Of a DNA stretch of 64,000 nucleotides, positions 34,120 through 46,519 are shown in pieces. The DNA lies in contig JACONQ010000012.1 in assembly GCA_014281115.1 (NCBI GenBank), positions 248,001-312,000 of the forward strand, given 5' to 3'. Source of the DNA: Laburnicola sp. R22_1 (lineage: Eukaryota > Ascomycota > Dothideomycetes > Pleosporales > Didymosphaeriaceae). A program made the translations under genes and the position numbers. Position 1 is the stretch's first letter. Each line of letters opens with the position of its first letter. The notes beneath the pieces were generated by a model that worked only from the letters and a program-made list of their open reading frames with translations, ran no database searches and was not told the origin of the DNA.

Positions 34120-34581
34120 AACCGGTGGGTGACTATGTACGGTTGTTTCCAGCATGCAACGGCGCTTTGGTGTTTATGCAGGATGATGAGCAAAAGCGAG
34201 GTATGCTTTGTGAGACTCGGCGAGGCTGGTCTTACGGCACAGATATCAATGATACCATTCAGCAATACGTCTGAAAGAAAGGCTCATGACCTTGGTTTGC
34301 TTACTACTGTCTGCGCAGCTGACCTCGAGTCCACGCCTCCTTTACTTATCCTTTACTTGTCCTTTACTTATGGAGTCCCCGGCCGTTTGTTTTCCGCCCG
34401 ACACCGCTACACACATCTCTCACTCCCTCAGAACCTATTTCCACCTCTCTCTCCACGCCACCTCAATCCTCCCTCCATTATAAAACCTCCACTCCATCAC
34501 GCCCACCCTCAACCTCAACCTCAACCTCAACTCCACACCAACATCTTGTACAACACCTGTACTATACCAATAACCCCCAAC
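34120..34581. other. Intergenic, EBP2 to hypothetical gene
   Basis: Contains short direct repeats of TTTACTTATCC type (about 34340-34370) and of CCTCAA (about 34506-34532). No gene seen. Confidence 0.35.
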
Positions 34582-35263
34582 ATGTCCATGGAGGACATCC
34601 TCTTCGACCCCATCCTCCCCCACCCCCTCCATCCCCCGACGACCTAACCCCCGCACCCCCCACCCCCGGCACAATCTTCTACCTCACCATCTCAACCCCC
34701 CACACCGACGCATTCACGCACCACGGCCCAACGCGCAGCTTTGCCGCCCTGCTCCCCCTCATCCACCACACAGTGCAGCACTCCCCTGCCGCAAAGGCGA
34801 AACTCAAATCCGTGCCTAAACATGGGTTCGCTACGTTGGTCGTCCCGGACCCGAACCCGGCAGGGAAAGCCACGGAGGAGGAGGAGGAGGAGGAAAACTA
34901 CAGCATCCTCCGCATTGTCCGCGAAATCAATCCCAGGGTGGCAGCGCACCTCCCGCTGCCAGTGTACACTGTGACGGCGCATGGGCCGCTGGCGCACGAT
35001 GTGGATCGTGCGACGGAGCGGGTGAGGACGGGGCGGGCGAAGGGGAGGGCGGGGACGTCGTGCGTTGTGGGGGCTTTTATGGGGGCGGGGGAGGCGAGGG
35101 CTTGTGCGGTTGGGACGATGGAGGGGATGGTTAGGGGGAGAAGGGCGGGGTGGGGGTGGTGGAGAAGTTTGAGGTGGGGGAGGGGGTGGGGGTGGTGTTG
35201 GGGATGAGTGCGTGGAGGGTTTGGGAGGTTAGGGTTGGGGTTGGGGGATGGTGGGGGGGTTGA
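34582..35263 (+). pseudogene. Hypothetical protein gene with two apparent homopolymer frameshifts
   Basis: A protein-like reading starts at ATG 34582 (MSMEDILFDPILPHP), is cut by a stop at 34645, and continues in another frame with DLTPAPPTPGTIFYLTIST and SILRIVREINPRVAAHLP. It then changes frame again after VGTMEGMVRG near 35134 to read VVEKFEVGEGVGVVLGMSAW up to a stop at 35261. Both shifts lie at homopolymers (C5 at 34633-34637, G5 at 35134-35138), and each is explained by one missing base. The middle frame has a poly-Glu run and balanced composition over about 150 codons. I do not recognise the family. It is either a decayed gene or an intact one with sequence errors. Confidence 0.5.
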
Positions 35264-35279
35264 GGGGGAGGGGGCAGGG

Positions 35280-35438
35280 ATTGGGGGTAGATTGGGCTGG
35301 CGAGATTGGAGGGTAGATTGGACTGTCAAGACTGGAGGGATAGATTGGACTGTCAAGATGGGAGGGATAGATCAGGCTGTCAAGATTGGAGGGAGAGAGC
35401 AGACTATCAAGGCTGGAGGCATAGATGCGAATTCCCAA
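35280..35438. repeat. Minisatellite, six 25-27-bp units
   Basis: Six diverged head-to-tail units begin at 35280, 35305, 35331, 35358, 35385 and 35412. The core is TGGAGGGATAGATTGGACTG followed by TCAAG. Divergence rises towards the right end. Confidence 0.85.
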
Positions 35439-35775
35439 AACTAGAAGAATAAATATATCAAACCCCCAAGACTGCCACAAGACATCCAATGATAAAGACC
35501 AGAAGGATACACATATCCCTAAATAAAACTTCGCGCACTTTCCAAACACGGTATAACGCTATTAGGCAACACAGTGGAATATACAATACAATAAGTACTA
35601 GGACACAAGTCTGAGTACTCTGCATTCTGTACCATACTCAAACATTCGTCCTGTATCTAGCTAGCCACACGTATAGGACTATCCAGCCTGTAAAAATAAA
35701 CCAGAGCATCAGAACCAGAAGACAATATGGTATTCTAGAACACCGCGGCGCCTACACTCCAAATACCATCAGGGA

Positions 35776-35935
35776 CAGCGTTGTCAACGTACCGTAGCGA
35801 ATCTACGGCCCGTAGCGGCTACATGTAGCCGAATAGGGCACAGTATACATATTGGCCCTTGCACGGCTCCACGGTGCAGTATTTGGCCTATGCAACTACG
35901 GGCCGTAGATTCGCTACGGTACGTTGACAACGCTG
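35776..35935. mobile_element. 160-bp MITE, hAT-like (8-bp TSD)
   Basis: Perfect 40-bp terminal inverted repeats (35776-35815 and 35896-35935) start CAGCGTTGTCAACG. Identical 8-bp direct repeats ATCAGGGA flank the element (35768-35775 and 35936-35943). An 8-bp duplication and a CAGCG end fit the hAT superfamily (tip consensus YARNG). The 80-bp interior is non-coding and holds a 16-bp perfect palindrome (CGGCTACATGTAGCCG). Being this short, it must be moved in trans. Perfect repeats and TSD suggest a fairly recent insertion. Confidence 0.93.
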
Positions 35936-35943
35936 ATCAGGGA

Positions 35944-36413
35944 AGTAGGTATACTCCTATATATAGTACCGTAGACGGATACGCGATACAATTCTCATTC
36001 CCAAGATGATAGATACTTTTCCCACAACCCCCCTCTCTCCTTCATACCCTACAGATCCTCCTCCTTCTCAATGCCACCTACCAACTCCACCAACCCCCTC
36101 CCTTATCATGCCCAACCCACACTCCGTCGCACACCTCCACCCACCGTTCGAACCGTACCAATATCGGCATGCGGGACGCGGTTTAGAGTCCGCTGATACA
36201 CGTCTCTGCCATTTGGCCTAGTCTGCTTCTCCATCGTTCAAAAGCGGAGAAATACGCAGTCCGCTCGCTGCTGTGGGAAAAGAAAAACGTCGACTTGGAT
36301 TGTGTAAGAAATAACTAGGTAACTACTTAGTTCCATTATTCATTCCCTGGGAGGAATTCTACCACCACGGGCTGGAGAACCATATATCGAGCGTGAAGAC
36401 TTTTATTATCTAA

Positions 36414-36475
<62 letters not shown>

Positions 36476-36940
36476 TTTACCAAGTAATCTCAAAAGGTCT
36501 ACGGTCCTGTCTTAGGCGATTGATTGTACCAGCCCTAGCGAAAGAAAGGTCGCTTGGGAAAAAAAGTGAAGACTGGTCGTAGCATAGAAAAGGGAGCAAA
36601 TAGACTGACAAGCACTGCACCACCGTAGGCGTCAAGCCCGTGAAGAAGAAAAATCTCAGTAGTCGACGGGATAGATTAAGAAACCACCTAAACCCAGTGT
36701 GCTACCCAACGAACGTTACGTAACAAAGAATTTACAGCATAGCAAAAGCCTCCAGCACCCAAAGACCAAGAATATGAAGATCCAATCTTTACAATCAATG
36801 ATACAATATACACACCCGCCTTCCTATTAATACAACCCACCCTCCCGTCCAAACCTATATACACCATCTCAACCTCCCACCACTCTATCCACATTTGAAA
36901 GCAGCAAAAGCAAAAAGCAGCCAAGGCTCCACAAAACCAC
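35944..36940. other. Gene-free stretch downstream of TEL1
   Basis: Short open frames only. The last part is the 3' flank of TEL1. It contains the (GAAA)n tract listed separately. Confidence 0.4.
36417..36474. repeat. (GAAA)n microsatellite
   Basis: About 14 uninterrupted GAAA units, 58 bp. Confidence 0.97.
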
Positions 36941-39900
36941 CTACGCATAACTAGCCCACCCCATATACAGCACCGCCAAATTCCGCTCATCCGTAGCCGC
37001 CTGAATAAGCTCATTAACCGTCGCCTTCGTACTCAGCGTCTTACTCAGCTTCTTCTCCACAACCGCGAGCGCGCGCCCCGCCTCCCCCGCCTGCTCATCC
37101 TGCTTCTTGTTGCTCTCCTGCACCTCCAAGTCAGCCGCAGAAACAGCCGCAGACGGCGCTGGCGTCCCCCCAGGCCCCACGGTACCACCACGCCCGCCAT
37201 TCTGCGCATTCGTGTCTTGCTGTTCTTGCATGCGCTTGGCTTTTGTGGCCGTGACGCTCCAGTTGACGAGCGGGTCGTAGCGCAGCACGTTCAGGAGCGT
37301 CATGATGGACTCGCGCTCTTCGCGGAGCGTGTCCATTGTGAATTCGCAGCAGCGGCGGAACACACCTTCGGTTTTGGTGTAGCCCATGGCATCCACGAGA
37401 TCGCGCGTCAGTCGGAACGGCACGACTTCAGGCACGGGCAGGATGCGACCGGCTTCGAAACTGACTCCGAGATCGATATGGACCACTTCCCCCGTCTTCT
37501 CGTCAAGCAGGATATTGTGACAATGACGATCGCCGAGACCGAGGACATGCCCCAAGATAGAAATGGCGGCTGTCGAACGGATATACGCCAGGCGACGCTC
37601 GAACCATTCGTCTGGGTCTTGAAAACGCTCGAGCAGAAAATATCGCATCACAGGATGGAAGTTGTCAGCAACTTTGCGCCACACCTTGACGCGCGTCTGC
37701 AGTGTATCTTGTTGACATGCTCCGATATCTTTCCTACATTTATCGGGCTTGTAGTCGTGCGGATAGTACTTCTCGTGCGCTGGCATCACCCAGAGATGCA
37801 GCGGTATTGTGTTTTGCACAAATTCCATGAGGCCAGAGCGAGTTGAAAGCGGCAGCACCTTGTACGTCCGGATGCCAAGGTTGCGCTGCCTCGTTGCGGT
37901 ATGATTCTTCAGGAGGCGTGAAACTTGGTCAAACACTTGTTCCATGATTGCGTCTTGTCGAAGGTCGTCATTGCCGGATTTGAACTGATTGTGAGGTTAG
38001 ACAGGTTTTCCAAAGGGGTCAAGTAGGGCTCACCAATTGTTTATACGGCTGTCCATCAGTACCGATAGCGGTTATAACCTTCGGTGCACTAAGTCCATTC
38101 GCAATGCTCATCCTAGGCTTGAACCTATCAATTCTAGGAAGGTCACTGTAGTCTCTGCTGGGCCTGACCTCGATTTGAAGGGTAGCGGGTGGGACATTCA
38201 GCGTGGGAATCTTCTGCACCAACGCTTTCGACTCGGGATATCGATCTAGTGGGATGTCCCTGCCTTGACGTTGCTCTTTGTCGTCCTTGAACATGGCGAG
38301 AGTGTGATAGATTTGGTTGGACCGGTAAAGCGCAATCCAGGTAGCCTGAGAGGTCTTGTTCTTGTTCAAATCATGCGCTATATTGAGAGCAGCATTTTGT
38401 CGAGACTTAGCCGCTTCATCTTTAGATCTCACTAGGTCTTCCCTGGTGTAGTTGACAACCTTGGTTTGGATAGCGAAAATCTGGTGCATGCCATGATAGG
38501 GATGGTCCGTACAAATACGATACACTAGATCTGTTAAGAGCAATTGAAACTCGCTGCGGTCGTCCTGAAGGCGCGAGGACAACTGGTTCATCAACAACGC
38601 AAATTTACCACTTGGTACCTTTTTAAGATGCGTTTTGACCGCATCATTGGCGAGCGTCGTTTCGGAATGTTCCAACCAGAGGGAAAACACCCGCAGAGCA
38701 TCGTTGTTGTACTCGTCGCTAGCTTGTAAAGAAAGCAAATAGTTTTCCAAACATTGCCGCAGCAGTTGTTCGCGGCCTTTACGCAACCTCTCGTATTCGG
38801 CATGGTCTAGCTTGTACCAAGTCTGGGCCTTTTGAGCAGACCGTCTGTACGTGTCACGCAGGCCTTTGCTCTGAATATCGCGAGACAGTTTTTCGAAGTC
38901 TTTGATTTCTTGATACCTCCGATCCATGATGGCCTTCGCGCGGTCCATATCCGCTGCAGCTTCCGGACTCTGCAATTGCTTGTCGCAAAAGAGGGCAAAT
39001 TCGTGAAAGACTTGTCCAGGTCCAGATCCTTGTATTTCGCCCTTCAATTCACGGATCGCAGGCAGCAAATAGTCTTGTATGATCTTGTCGGGTGTCGCTG
39101 ATCGAGCCTCGGCAATATGATGACCCTGGAATCATTAGTTTAAACTACCATACTTTGTTACGAATGCTCACCAGTTTTGCTAGTAGAACGGGCAGGCTAA
39201 TGTCGTTGTCCTGCGTATCAAAATTGGCAAAATCGACAAGTTCTTGCCGTATACGTATTGACTTTTCCTGTTCGCCATGGTCCCACATAACATTGGCCTC
39301 TTCGTATTTTGCTGTAGCTTCGATATCGAGACCAACGGCTTTGCAATCTTGCACAATGTCGCTTAAATATGTCACGCTTGTGAGTGATTCTTGGAGTGCC
39401 CCGTGCCGTCTGCAGATCGTGGAAGTCGATACAAGTGCCTCGACTTCCATGCTGCGAATTGCTCCGGTCCTTGTATGTAAGGAGTCCAACAAGCGACCGT
39501 TCGTGCCAAGAACGCTCAACAAGGTTTCGCGGCACGACAATATCTGGCGCACGTCTTCAAATCTTGGACTCTGTTAGCTTTCCAAATTCTTAGCGCCGTC
39601 GATAGGTCTAACTCACTCGCCAGTCCGCATCCATCTTTCACGACCCTTCATGACATCCCAAGCATCGAGTAAATGTTCGGGGCGACCAGCACGAACAAGT
39701 TCATCCGCTTCAGTTAGCGCTGCAAGTGTTCTCAGGCGGACCTTTGTCGAAGAAGAAGAGCGGTCATGCCCGGATAGGAAGTTCATAGTAGCTAGAAGTT
39801 GACGATCGATACTTGTCTGGGCGGCGACCTCGTCCGTGGCATAATGTAAGCCCTGGAAAGCTTTGAACAGAGTGCTTGACTCGCTCTGATTTACTTCCGG

Positions 39901-42900
39901 TGCTTTAATGTCCCACCTTCCAAGTTTTCTCGCTGTATGCAATGTATATTCTACCGCCTCGTCACCAATTTCTCGGAGCTGATCGGTAGACAGTAGAGTA
40001 TTTGCAATGCTGTCCATGTTCAGGTTGATCAGACTCCTGATAAACCCGCGGGAGTCAGCAGCATTGAGCGCGTTTGAACGGCGTATCTGACTACCAAAAC
40101 GGGCCCCCCGGAACAGCATGCTTTTGAGCCCGTCTCCTTCGTAATCAAAACGATCTATCGCGGATGATAAGCTCGAGCCTTGGTCAACACCATAGAATGA
40201 ATCAGGCTCATCCAAGTTCTTGTAGATCGCAAGCTGCAACTCGATTGGTAACTTGGGTGGATCGACCAAAACAGAAGACCTCCGAGAAGAGCTCTTCAGT
40301 ACAGGCTGGCCTGAACATGTCTCTGCAAACAGCAAGGCGGTTCGGTACATGCCACAAACCGTGGCCGCATGAGATGCTTTCAGGAAGTCAATCTCCAGCC
40401 ATTGGCCTCTTTCCACCCTCGTCGTTTCTTTCGGAATTGGCTGACTACGAAGGTACAGGATAGCCTGGAGAAGAACTCGCACATAGGGCGCGTGCGCCGA
40501 TTTACACCCAGATAGCCAGGCTGCTGAAGCTGCAGATATAGCCTGGCGAACCGTACGCTCTCCGTCAAATTCTTGGAGTAGCACTAGGTGCAAAATATAC
40601 GGAAACAGTTTATCAGCCTGGTGCTTAATACCGATGAGGAGTTTGGGAAGTGCACCAAGAACGGGGTCCTGGGATCCAGAGTGGCACAAAGCAACTGCGA
40701 GATCCCTGATCCACTCAGACGCTGTCTTTGTATGCGATGGAGCGGCAATCGACCCCAGTGACTGACTTAGATATTGTGCATTTGATTTGGAAGCAAGGTC
40801 AAGATTCAATGCCGTCACAATGTGACTCGGTATGTTGCGCACTTTCTCGTGTGCGTAGTTGCGGTCAAGACCGGAGAGTCGAGAAATGATGTTGCGCACC
40901 GCATCCTCCGCTAGACTGACTTCGCTGCGATTGTCGCTGTAGAAAATGTCTATGATGTCTTTGACAATGGCTTCCCTTGAGGCGCGACCAACGATGTCTT
41001 GCACAGTGGGTTCCTGTGATGACCATGGATGCGAATGTGCTGTGCTTCGCTCCACTCCACCGGAAGCGCTGAAAGCGCGACCCAAGACTCTTGCTGCCCA
41101 GAGTAGATAGCCGTCGCCGACATTGTCTCTTTGGCATGAGTCCCACACATATGGTGCGTAGCTAGCGGCTTCCGCATCCGACCCAAGTACATCGTCCCTA
41201 GCGGTCGAAGCCGGTTGGAAATTTTGGCAAAGTAGATTGAGCGCAACCTCTCGAGACGTGTTGTTTAGGAGCTTACGGCCTGATCGAGCATCCTCCAGTA
41301 TTTCAAGCAGAAGCTTACTCTCTTCACTATAGCGAAGAGAATTACCTTCGGTGCGCACTTTAGAGGCAGCCGTTGTGATGAGTCTGAATGCACTGATGGA
41401 AGACTTTTCGCTCGTTGTCAGGTTCTGTGCGTAGGTTTTGAGATACTCTGTAAGCCACGTGTGAAACCCGCTCGAGGTACTCATAGTAGCTATATACTGG
41501 GATTGTTGAGTCGTACTCTCTTGAGACGACCCAAGGAAACTTCGGATAGAAATAAGAATTGATAAACCGATTCCAGTGACAAAGCTGAGGTGCTCGCGTA
41601 GATGTGGCGCTCCGTGCTTGAACAAATATTGAATAATGCCGATCGTATCCTCTGCACACTGTATATCCGTGAGGAATGGCCGCAATGATTGCAGGGTCAT
41701 CTGCAGAGGGTAGCCCTCGTAGGCAACGGAACCAGCGAGAGCCACGACAATCCTGATCTTACGGATAATAGATCGAGCATAGAGCGAGCCGAGCGCTGGA
41801 TGGATCCTGTCTAAGAGCATACGCATGACAAATGTATATGTAGTAGCAGTCCAAAGGTTTGCTGGATCAGCTTCGCCTATTCGACGGCACAGCCGCTTTA
41901 ACTGGTCGCAAAGATAGAATGCTGAGAATGATGGTTCTATACCGATGCTAAGGTCCTGGGATGAATGGCTGATCTCGGTCATTTCGATTAGAGCTTTGGA
42001 AGCGGTGTTGAATCCCTGCTTGTCGAAGGCCTTGTTTATCCGCTCTTCATTGTCCATCGTTTGGAGAATGTACCCAAGTATTTGCGGGAATAATTGTTGA
42101 ACCAATAACAGATATCGACTCTCATCTTTGTCTTTGTCGACTAAGCTGCGAAGAAGGTTCGCGTTGCTGGGAATAGATTTGTTCCTTGCAGCTCCTCTAC
42201 AAGTATCCCATGAAATAGTATATGCGGCTGCTTTGCCCATGTTGTCCGTCAAAGCTTCCGACGTCTCGACCCCTAATTGTTTTGCTATGTAGCTGACTTC
42301 GTCTTCAAGCCCGAGCATCATTGCCTGACCCAGGGCTTCCGACTCAATGTCCCGTAGAAGATCTACGAGCGTCTCATAACCAAACGTTGTGTACGGTATT
42401 TCGGCGAATTTACGTTTCCGATCGAGCCAGGTGAAGATGATCTGAGGAGCAAAGAGTCGAAACAAGCCTTTCGAATCGCCCATATCCCTAGCTTGGGCTA
42501 CTTGAGAAATGCAGTGGCTCGCATGATGGGCGGCACCTGCGACTAATCCTGCCGTTGCAAAGATCCTATAAACGCACTGTCTCAGGAGCGTGTGCCATCG
42601 TGATGCGAGTTTAGAGAGAACCAACAGACGGATGGCGATCCCTTCCAACCCTTCGTCGTCACCTGGAAGGTTTGTGTCGACATCTTGCAGAATTTTGTCG
42701 TGCTCGGGGAGAACCCAAAGCTCGAATATGGTAGGTAGCTTTTCAGCGATATGGTGTTTGACAGTTATTTCCCCATGCGCTAAGAGTTCGAAGAGGCTTG
42801 TACGCACTGACGGCGTTTTGAGTTTTCGCCCAAACTTGGGAGGAAATCTAAGCAACCCATGCAAGAAGTCTGCAATACGTATCTGAAGATCTGGCGATCT

Positions 42901-45900
42901 GCGGACACCACCTTTTTCCATAGTCTCGGTATAATAAGCGTAGAGCTCTTCTACGTGATCGAACAGCTCCCTTGTTTCGTGATCGGCAGCGTCAGGACTC
43001 CAGGCGTTCGTTACTCCAGCCAGGGACTCCACCATCATGCAATTAGCTACTTCAGACGTGTTGAATTCTCGAGCCGCCGGATCCAAAAGGGCTTCAGTAC
43101 ATTCCAAGAGTCTCAGGCGGTCAGCCCCTTCGATCTGAAATCGGCTGCACAGGATAGCGCGAACGAGCTGTCGGGACCGAAGTAGATCAGTTTGGGGAAC
43201 TGATATCAAGTATCCGATGAATTCCGAAGGCACCGAGTCTTGCTCTCCCTCAACTATGTCGGCTGTTGATGAGACCAGATGCAAGTAGGCCACGCAGCAT
43301 GCATATAGTGCGCCGGCTTCTGTTAATGCCTGCATGTTGTGACGAGGAACTTCAACCTCGTGGCCTAGCGCGCCCGTTGTCATTTGTGAATCAGGACTGT
43401 CATCAATGTCCATAAATTCATCGTCTTCAAAATGGAAGGATTGCTTGTTTTGTGTCCGATCGCGCAAAGCCCGAGACAGATGAATCGCTAGAAACAACAC
43501 ACCGGCATCCTTGAAAGCTGCTCTGGACAGATTGGCCACGCAGTTAATATCGGGAAGGCTTTTCGCACAACTTTCGAGGACAACCTCCACCTTGTACTGG
43601 TCAGTCTGGGTTTTGGTGAGTGATTGGGCCAAGGAGCGCGCAAGGCTATCCGTGGCGGCCTCTAACTCAGAGACCCGGTGATTGCTTTGTTGAAGCAAAG
43701 CCCCCAGCGCTGCCGTAACGATGCAAAAGTTCGTCATGACGCGCCACATATCGGAAGTGATACCTTGGGGATTCTGTTGCGACATATCTTTCCAATGTGA
43801 TTTGGTCCTTTCCAGCTCTGCTAAGCAGAAATCGATTATTCTGCTCTCCAGTTGCACGGCATGACTTGATTGTGCGGAGTTGACGGAGCCTGAGAAGATA
43901 CCCAAAGGCAACTTGTATTCGACTTCGGGTACAAGGAGAAGAAGGTATTCAGAAAGGGTTTGATGGATTACTGATCGCAAACGGGCCTGCGCTATATGAC
44001 CTAGGATCTGAAAGGGAGAAGCTTTCAGGGGATTGAAAGAACGGTCCACACAAACGTGCAGCACACGCAGGATGTCACGGGCATCGCAATGGTGTGCATT
44101 GAGCGATACGTATGTTCGTTCCGACCATAGATCTATGCTATGTTAGCGATGTTCGAGAGCACTATTGAAAGCGCTTACGTGGGGTCCATTTGCTAAACAA
44201 CCAATTCAGCAACTTATCGGCGGTCAACTCGTAATTCGTGGGGTTCTCCTTGATTCTTTCCCTCATGAGGGTGGTCATCAGGGCTGAGCTGGTCTCTACG
44301 AGCAGGGCCGGACCACTGAGCTCAATTGAAAGCAACATGCTTTGCACATGCGCAGAGACAGCCGAGAACGGAACGACTTCAAGTTTTAGTACAATGTCCA
44401 TCAGATAGCAAGCGGCGCGGGACGAAGACAATGAGGTGACAGCTCGGGCTGTAGATTGCCAGACTGAGATCCAGTAAGGGTTCAACAGAGACGTTTTAGC
44501 AGACTTCTGGAACGCGGCTCTGGTAATCGTTAGGGGTAGCTCATTCTTCTACCAAGTAGACTTACGCTGCCAGGGCTATCATGGCCCAGGAAGAGTGTAC
44601 AGCATTCTCGTCTGAGATGTAGACTGTGAGTTTCTCCATTAAAGCCTGGAGCTGCTCTTCATCAAGTGGACCTTCTTGCACCATGAAGGCTAGGATTTGA
44701 ATAGCAGCTCGTTTAGCATTGGAACGCGGTTCCGAGACATGTCGGAGATACTCGTGGAAATGGTGGGCAATGCGAAGACGCTTAGATGCTACCTCGTCTG
44801 TACCTTTTCTAGCATGTGCCAGTCTGCGCTTCCTGTCGTCTAGCCAGGCGGATAGTCGTGCAATTGTCGCAACCGTAGCCCACAGACTTTCATAACGCAC
44901 ATGTTCCATACTCATGGAGAAAGCATGGGTTGACAGTGGATGCGGGTCGTCAACGATTCCGCCTATTTTCCGGAAGCAGAGATGGTCCTCTTCCAGAAAC
45001 TGATGCGCAGTAGTTTCCTGCCTGCGCCTATACTCGTTGTACATGGTGTCAACTAGCGCTTCTACATCAAGACTGAGTGTATCATCACGATCGTTAGTGA
45101 GAAGATGGCGAATGTGAGTCTCCGTGTACGTTAACGTGATCATTATCTCATCCTTCACAAGGAGATCAGACCACAAATGTTTGAACAGCGGAAAGAGATC
45201 CCGTATAACTTGTTCACTAAGTTGCGATTTAGGCAGCGTAATGCGAGGTAAGATGCAATTGATTGCTGCGAGCGCAGCAGCGTTGCCTCGACCCGTCTTT
45301 TTCTGGAGATACATGATCAGCGTCTCAAGAACGGTGTCGGCCCTGGTCAAGACTGGCGCGTTGGAAGCCCGGACAAGCAGATGAATGCAATCGACTAGGT
45401 CTTCGGCTGCATGAGCCAGCTCCATGGAGGGAAGCTTGCTTCGGGATGAAGACGTTCGCGCGCTAGCTCTTGGAGCGCCCTCAGAAGACTCGAGCGGCGT
45501 TCGAGCGCGGCTGGAGATGGTAGTGCTCCAGCTATCCTGCGGCTCCTCTTCCGCCTCGGAGAAGATGTTGGATAGAGACTGGACACAGAAGTCGAGGGTC
45601 GTGGCCCAACAGTCCTGCGAGAGGCGCTCGACATGGGGCTGGTACTCCAACAGGGCCCGGAGCGCCTTTGGTAGATCTTGAAGCAGTGGCTTGAGCAAAT
45701 TTCCGTCTCTTCCGGGGAGCAGCTCAACAATGCTCTCGACAAGAAGCTCTACCGTCGAGGCTTTGATGGTGCGTACGGCCGAGTATATAACCACACGAAG
45801 GGCGTCGGCTGCAAGAGGAAGGAGAGCCGCGTTCTTGGGCGCCTTGCTCTTGGGGCGGAAGATGGACGAACGTTCATCGTGCAGACACTGGAGAAGGGTA

Positions 45901-46121
45901 TCGAACAGGGCCAGATAGGACTTGTTCTTGATCTCCTCGAGGCTCAGTTTGCCGCGGTTATGCTTCAGGATGTGGATGAGGCTCTTGAGACCGGCGGTGC
46001 GCTCGGAGACTTTGGTCGAAGAAATGAGGACTGCGCACCGTTAGCACTGTGCAACCCGCCCTTCCTCGGCTGTCTCACCCTTTGCGTCCTGGATGCTCGT
46101 GACATCCATATCGCCGGCCAT
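36941..46121 (-). CDS. TEL1: Checkpoint kinase Tel1 (ATM orthologue), PIKK family
   Basis: Seven minus-strand exons (46079-46121, 44566-46030, 44179-44519, 39617-44132, 39172-39568, 38034-39125, 36941-37984) give about 2965 aa. Near the N-terminus, [20 protein letters not shown] matches the Tel1/ATM N-terminal (TAN) motif, which supports ATG 46121. Long HEAT-like helical repeats and the FAT region follow. The kinase domain lies in the last 400 residues: the splice makes [18 protein letters not shown], then the catalytic loop GLGDRHCHN and HIDLG. The FATC tail ends [10 protein letters not shown]. Tel1 responds to double-strand breaks through the MRX/MRN complex and maintains telomeres. An unusually polar Gly/Pro/Ala insert ([18 protein letters not shown]) lies between the kinase and FATC. 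Exon 4 alone is 4.5 kb. Confidence 0.95.
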
Positions 46122-46519
46122 GGCGACTGCTCGCAACCGCGAGTTGAGCTTCGTGGCCGCGAGGCAGATCTAGCGACTGGCAGGCTTTCACACGGAGGCA
46201 CGCATAGCCAGGTCGCTCCGTCTCCAGACAACCGCCGAGCAGCACAGCACAGCACAGCACAGCACAGCACAGGCGGGTCTGCGGGTTGCGCAGCGGCGAG
46301 GTGCGGCGCTGCGGAGGTGCTCGAGAAATGATAGCGCCAAGCACGCTGGGGGCTGGCCGCCCGTCTCTCTGACGAGGAAAGCGCAACGCGTCCGAGCTCC
46401 AAACATTTGGAGAAAGCGCGACCCTCGGGCTGCGCCTGCCCGCAAAACAACGCGCCTGCCCCGGACCGCTCTCGCTTTCGCCCCGCGCACGATGCGCATT
46501 GCTGCCGCTCGACGTCCCC
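46122..46519. promoter_or_regulatory. Bidirectional promoter TEL1 / NUP192
   Basis: There are 398 bp between divergent start codons. It holds an (AGCAC)n tract of about six units (46241-46272) and one ACGCGT box at 46386. Confidence 0.55.
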
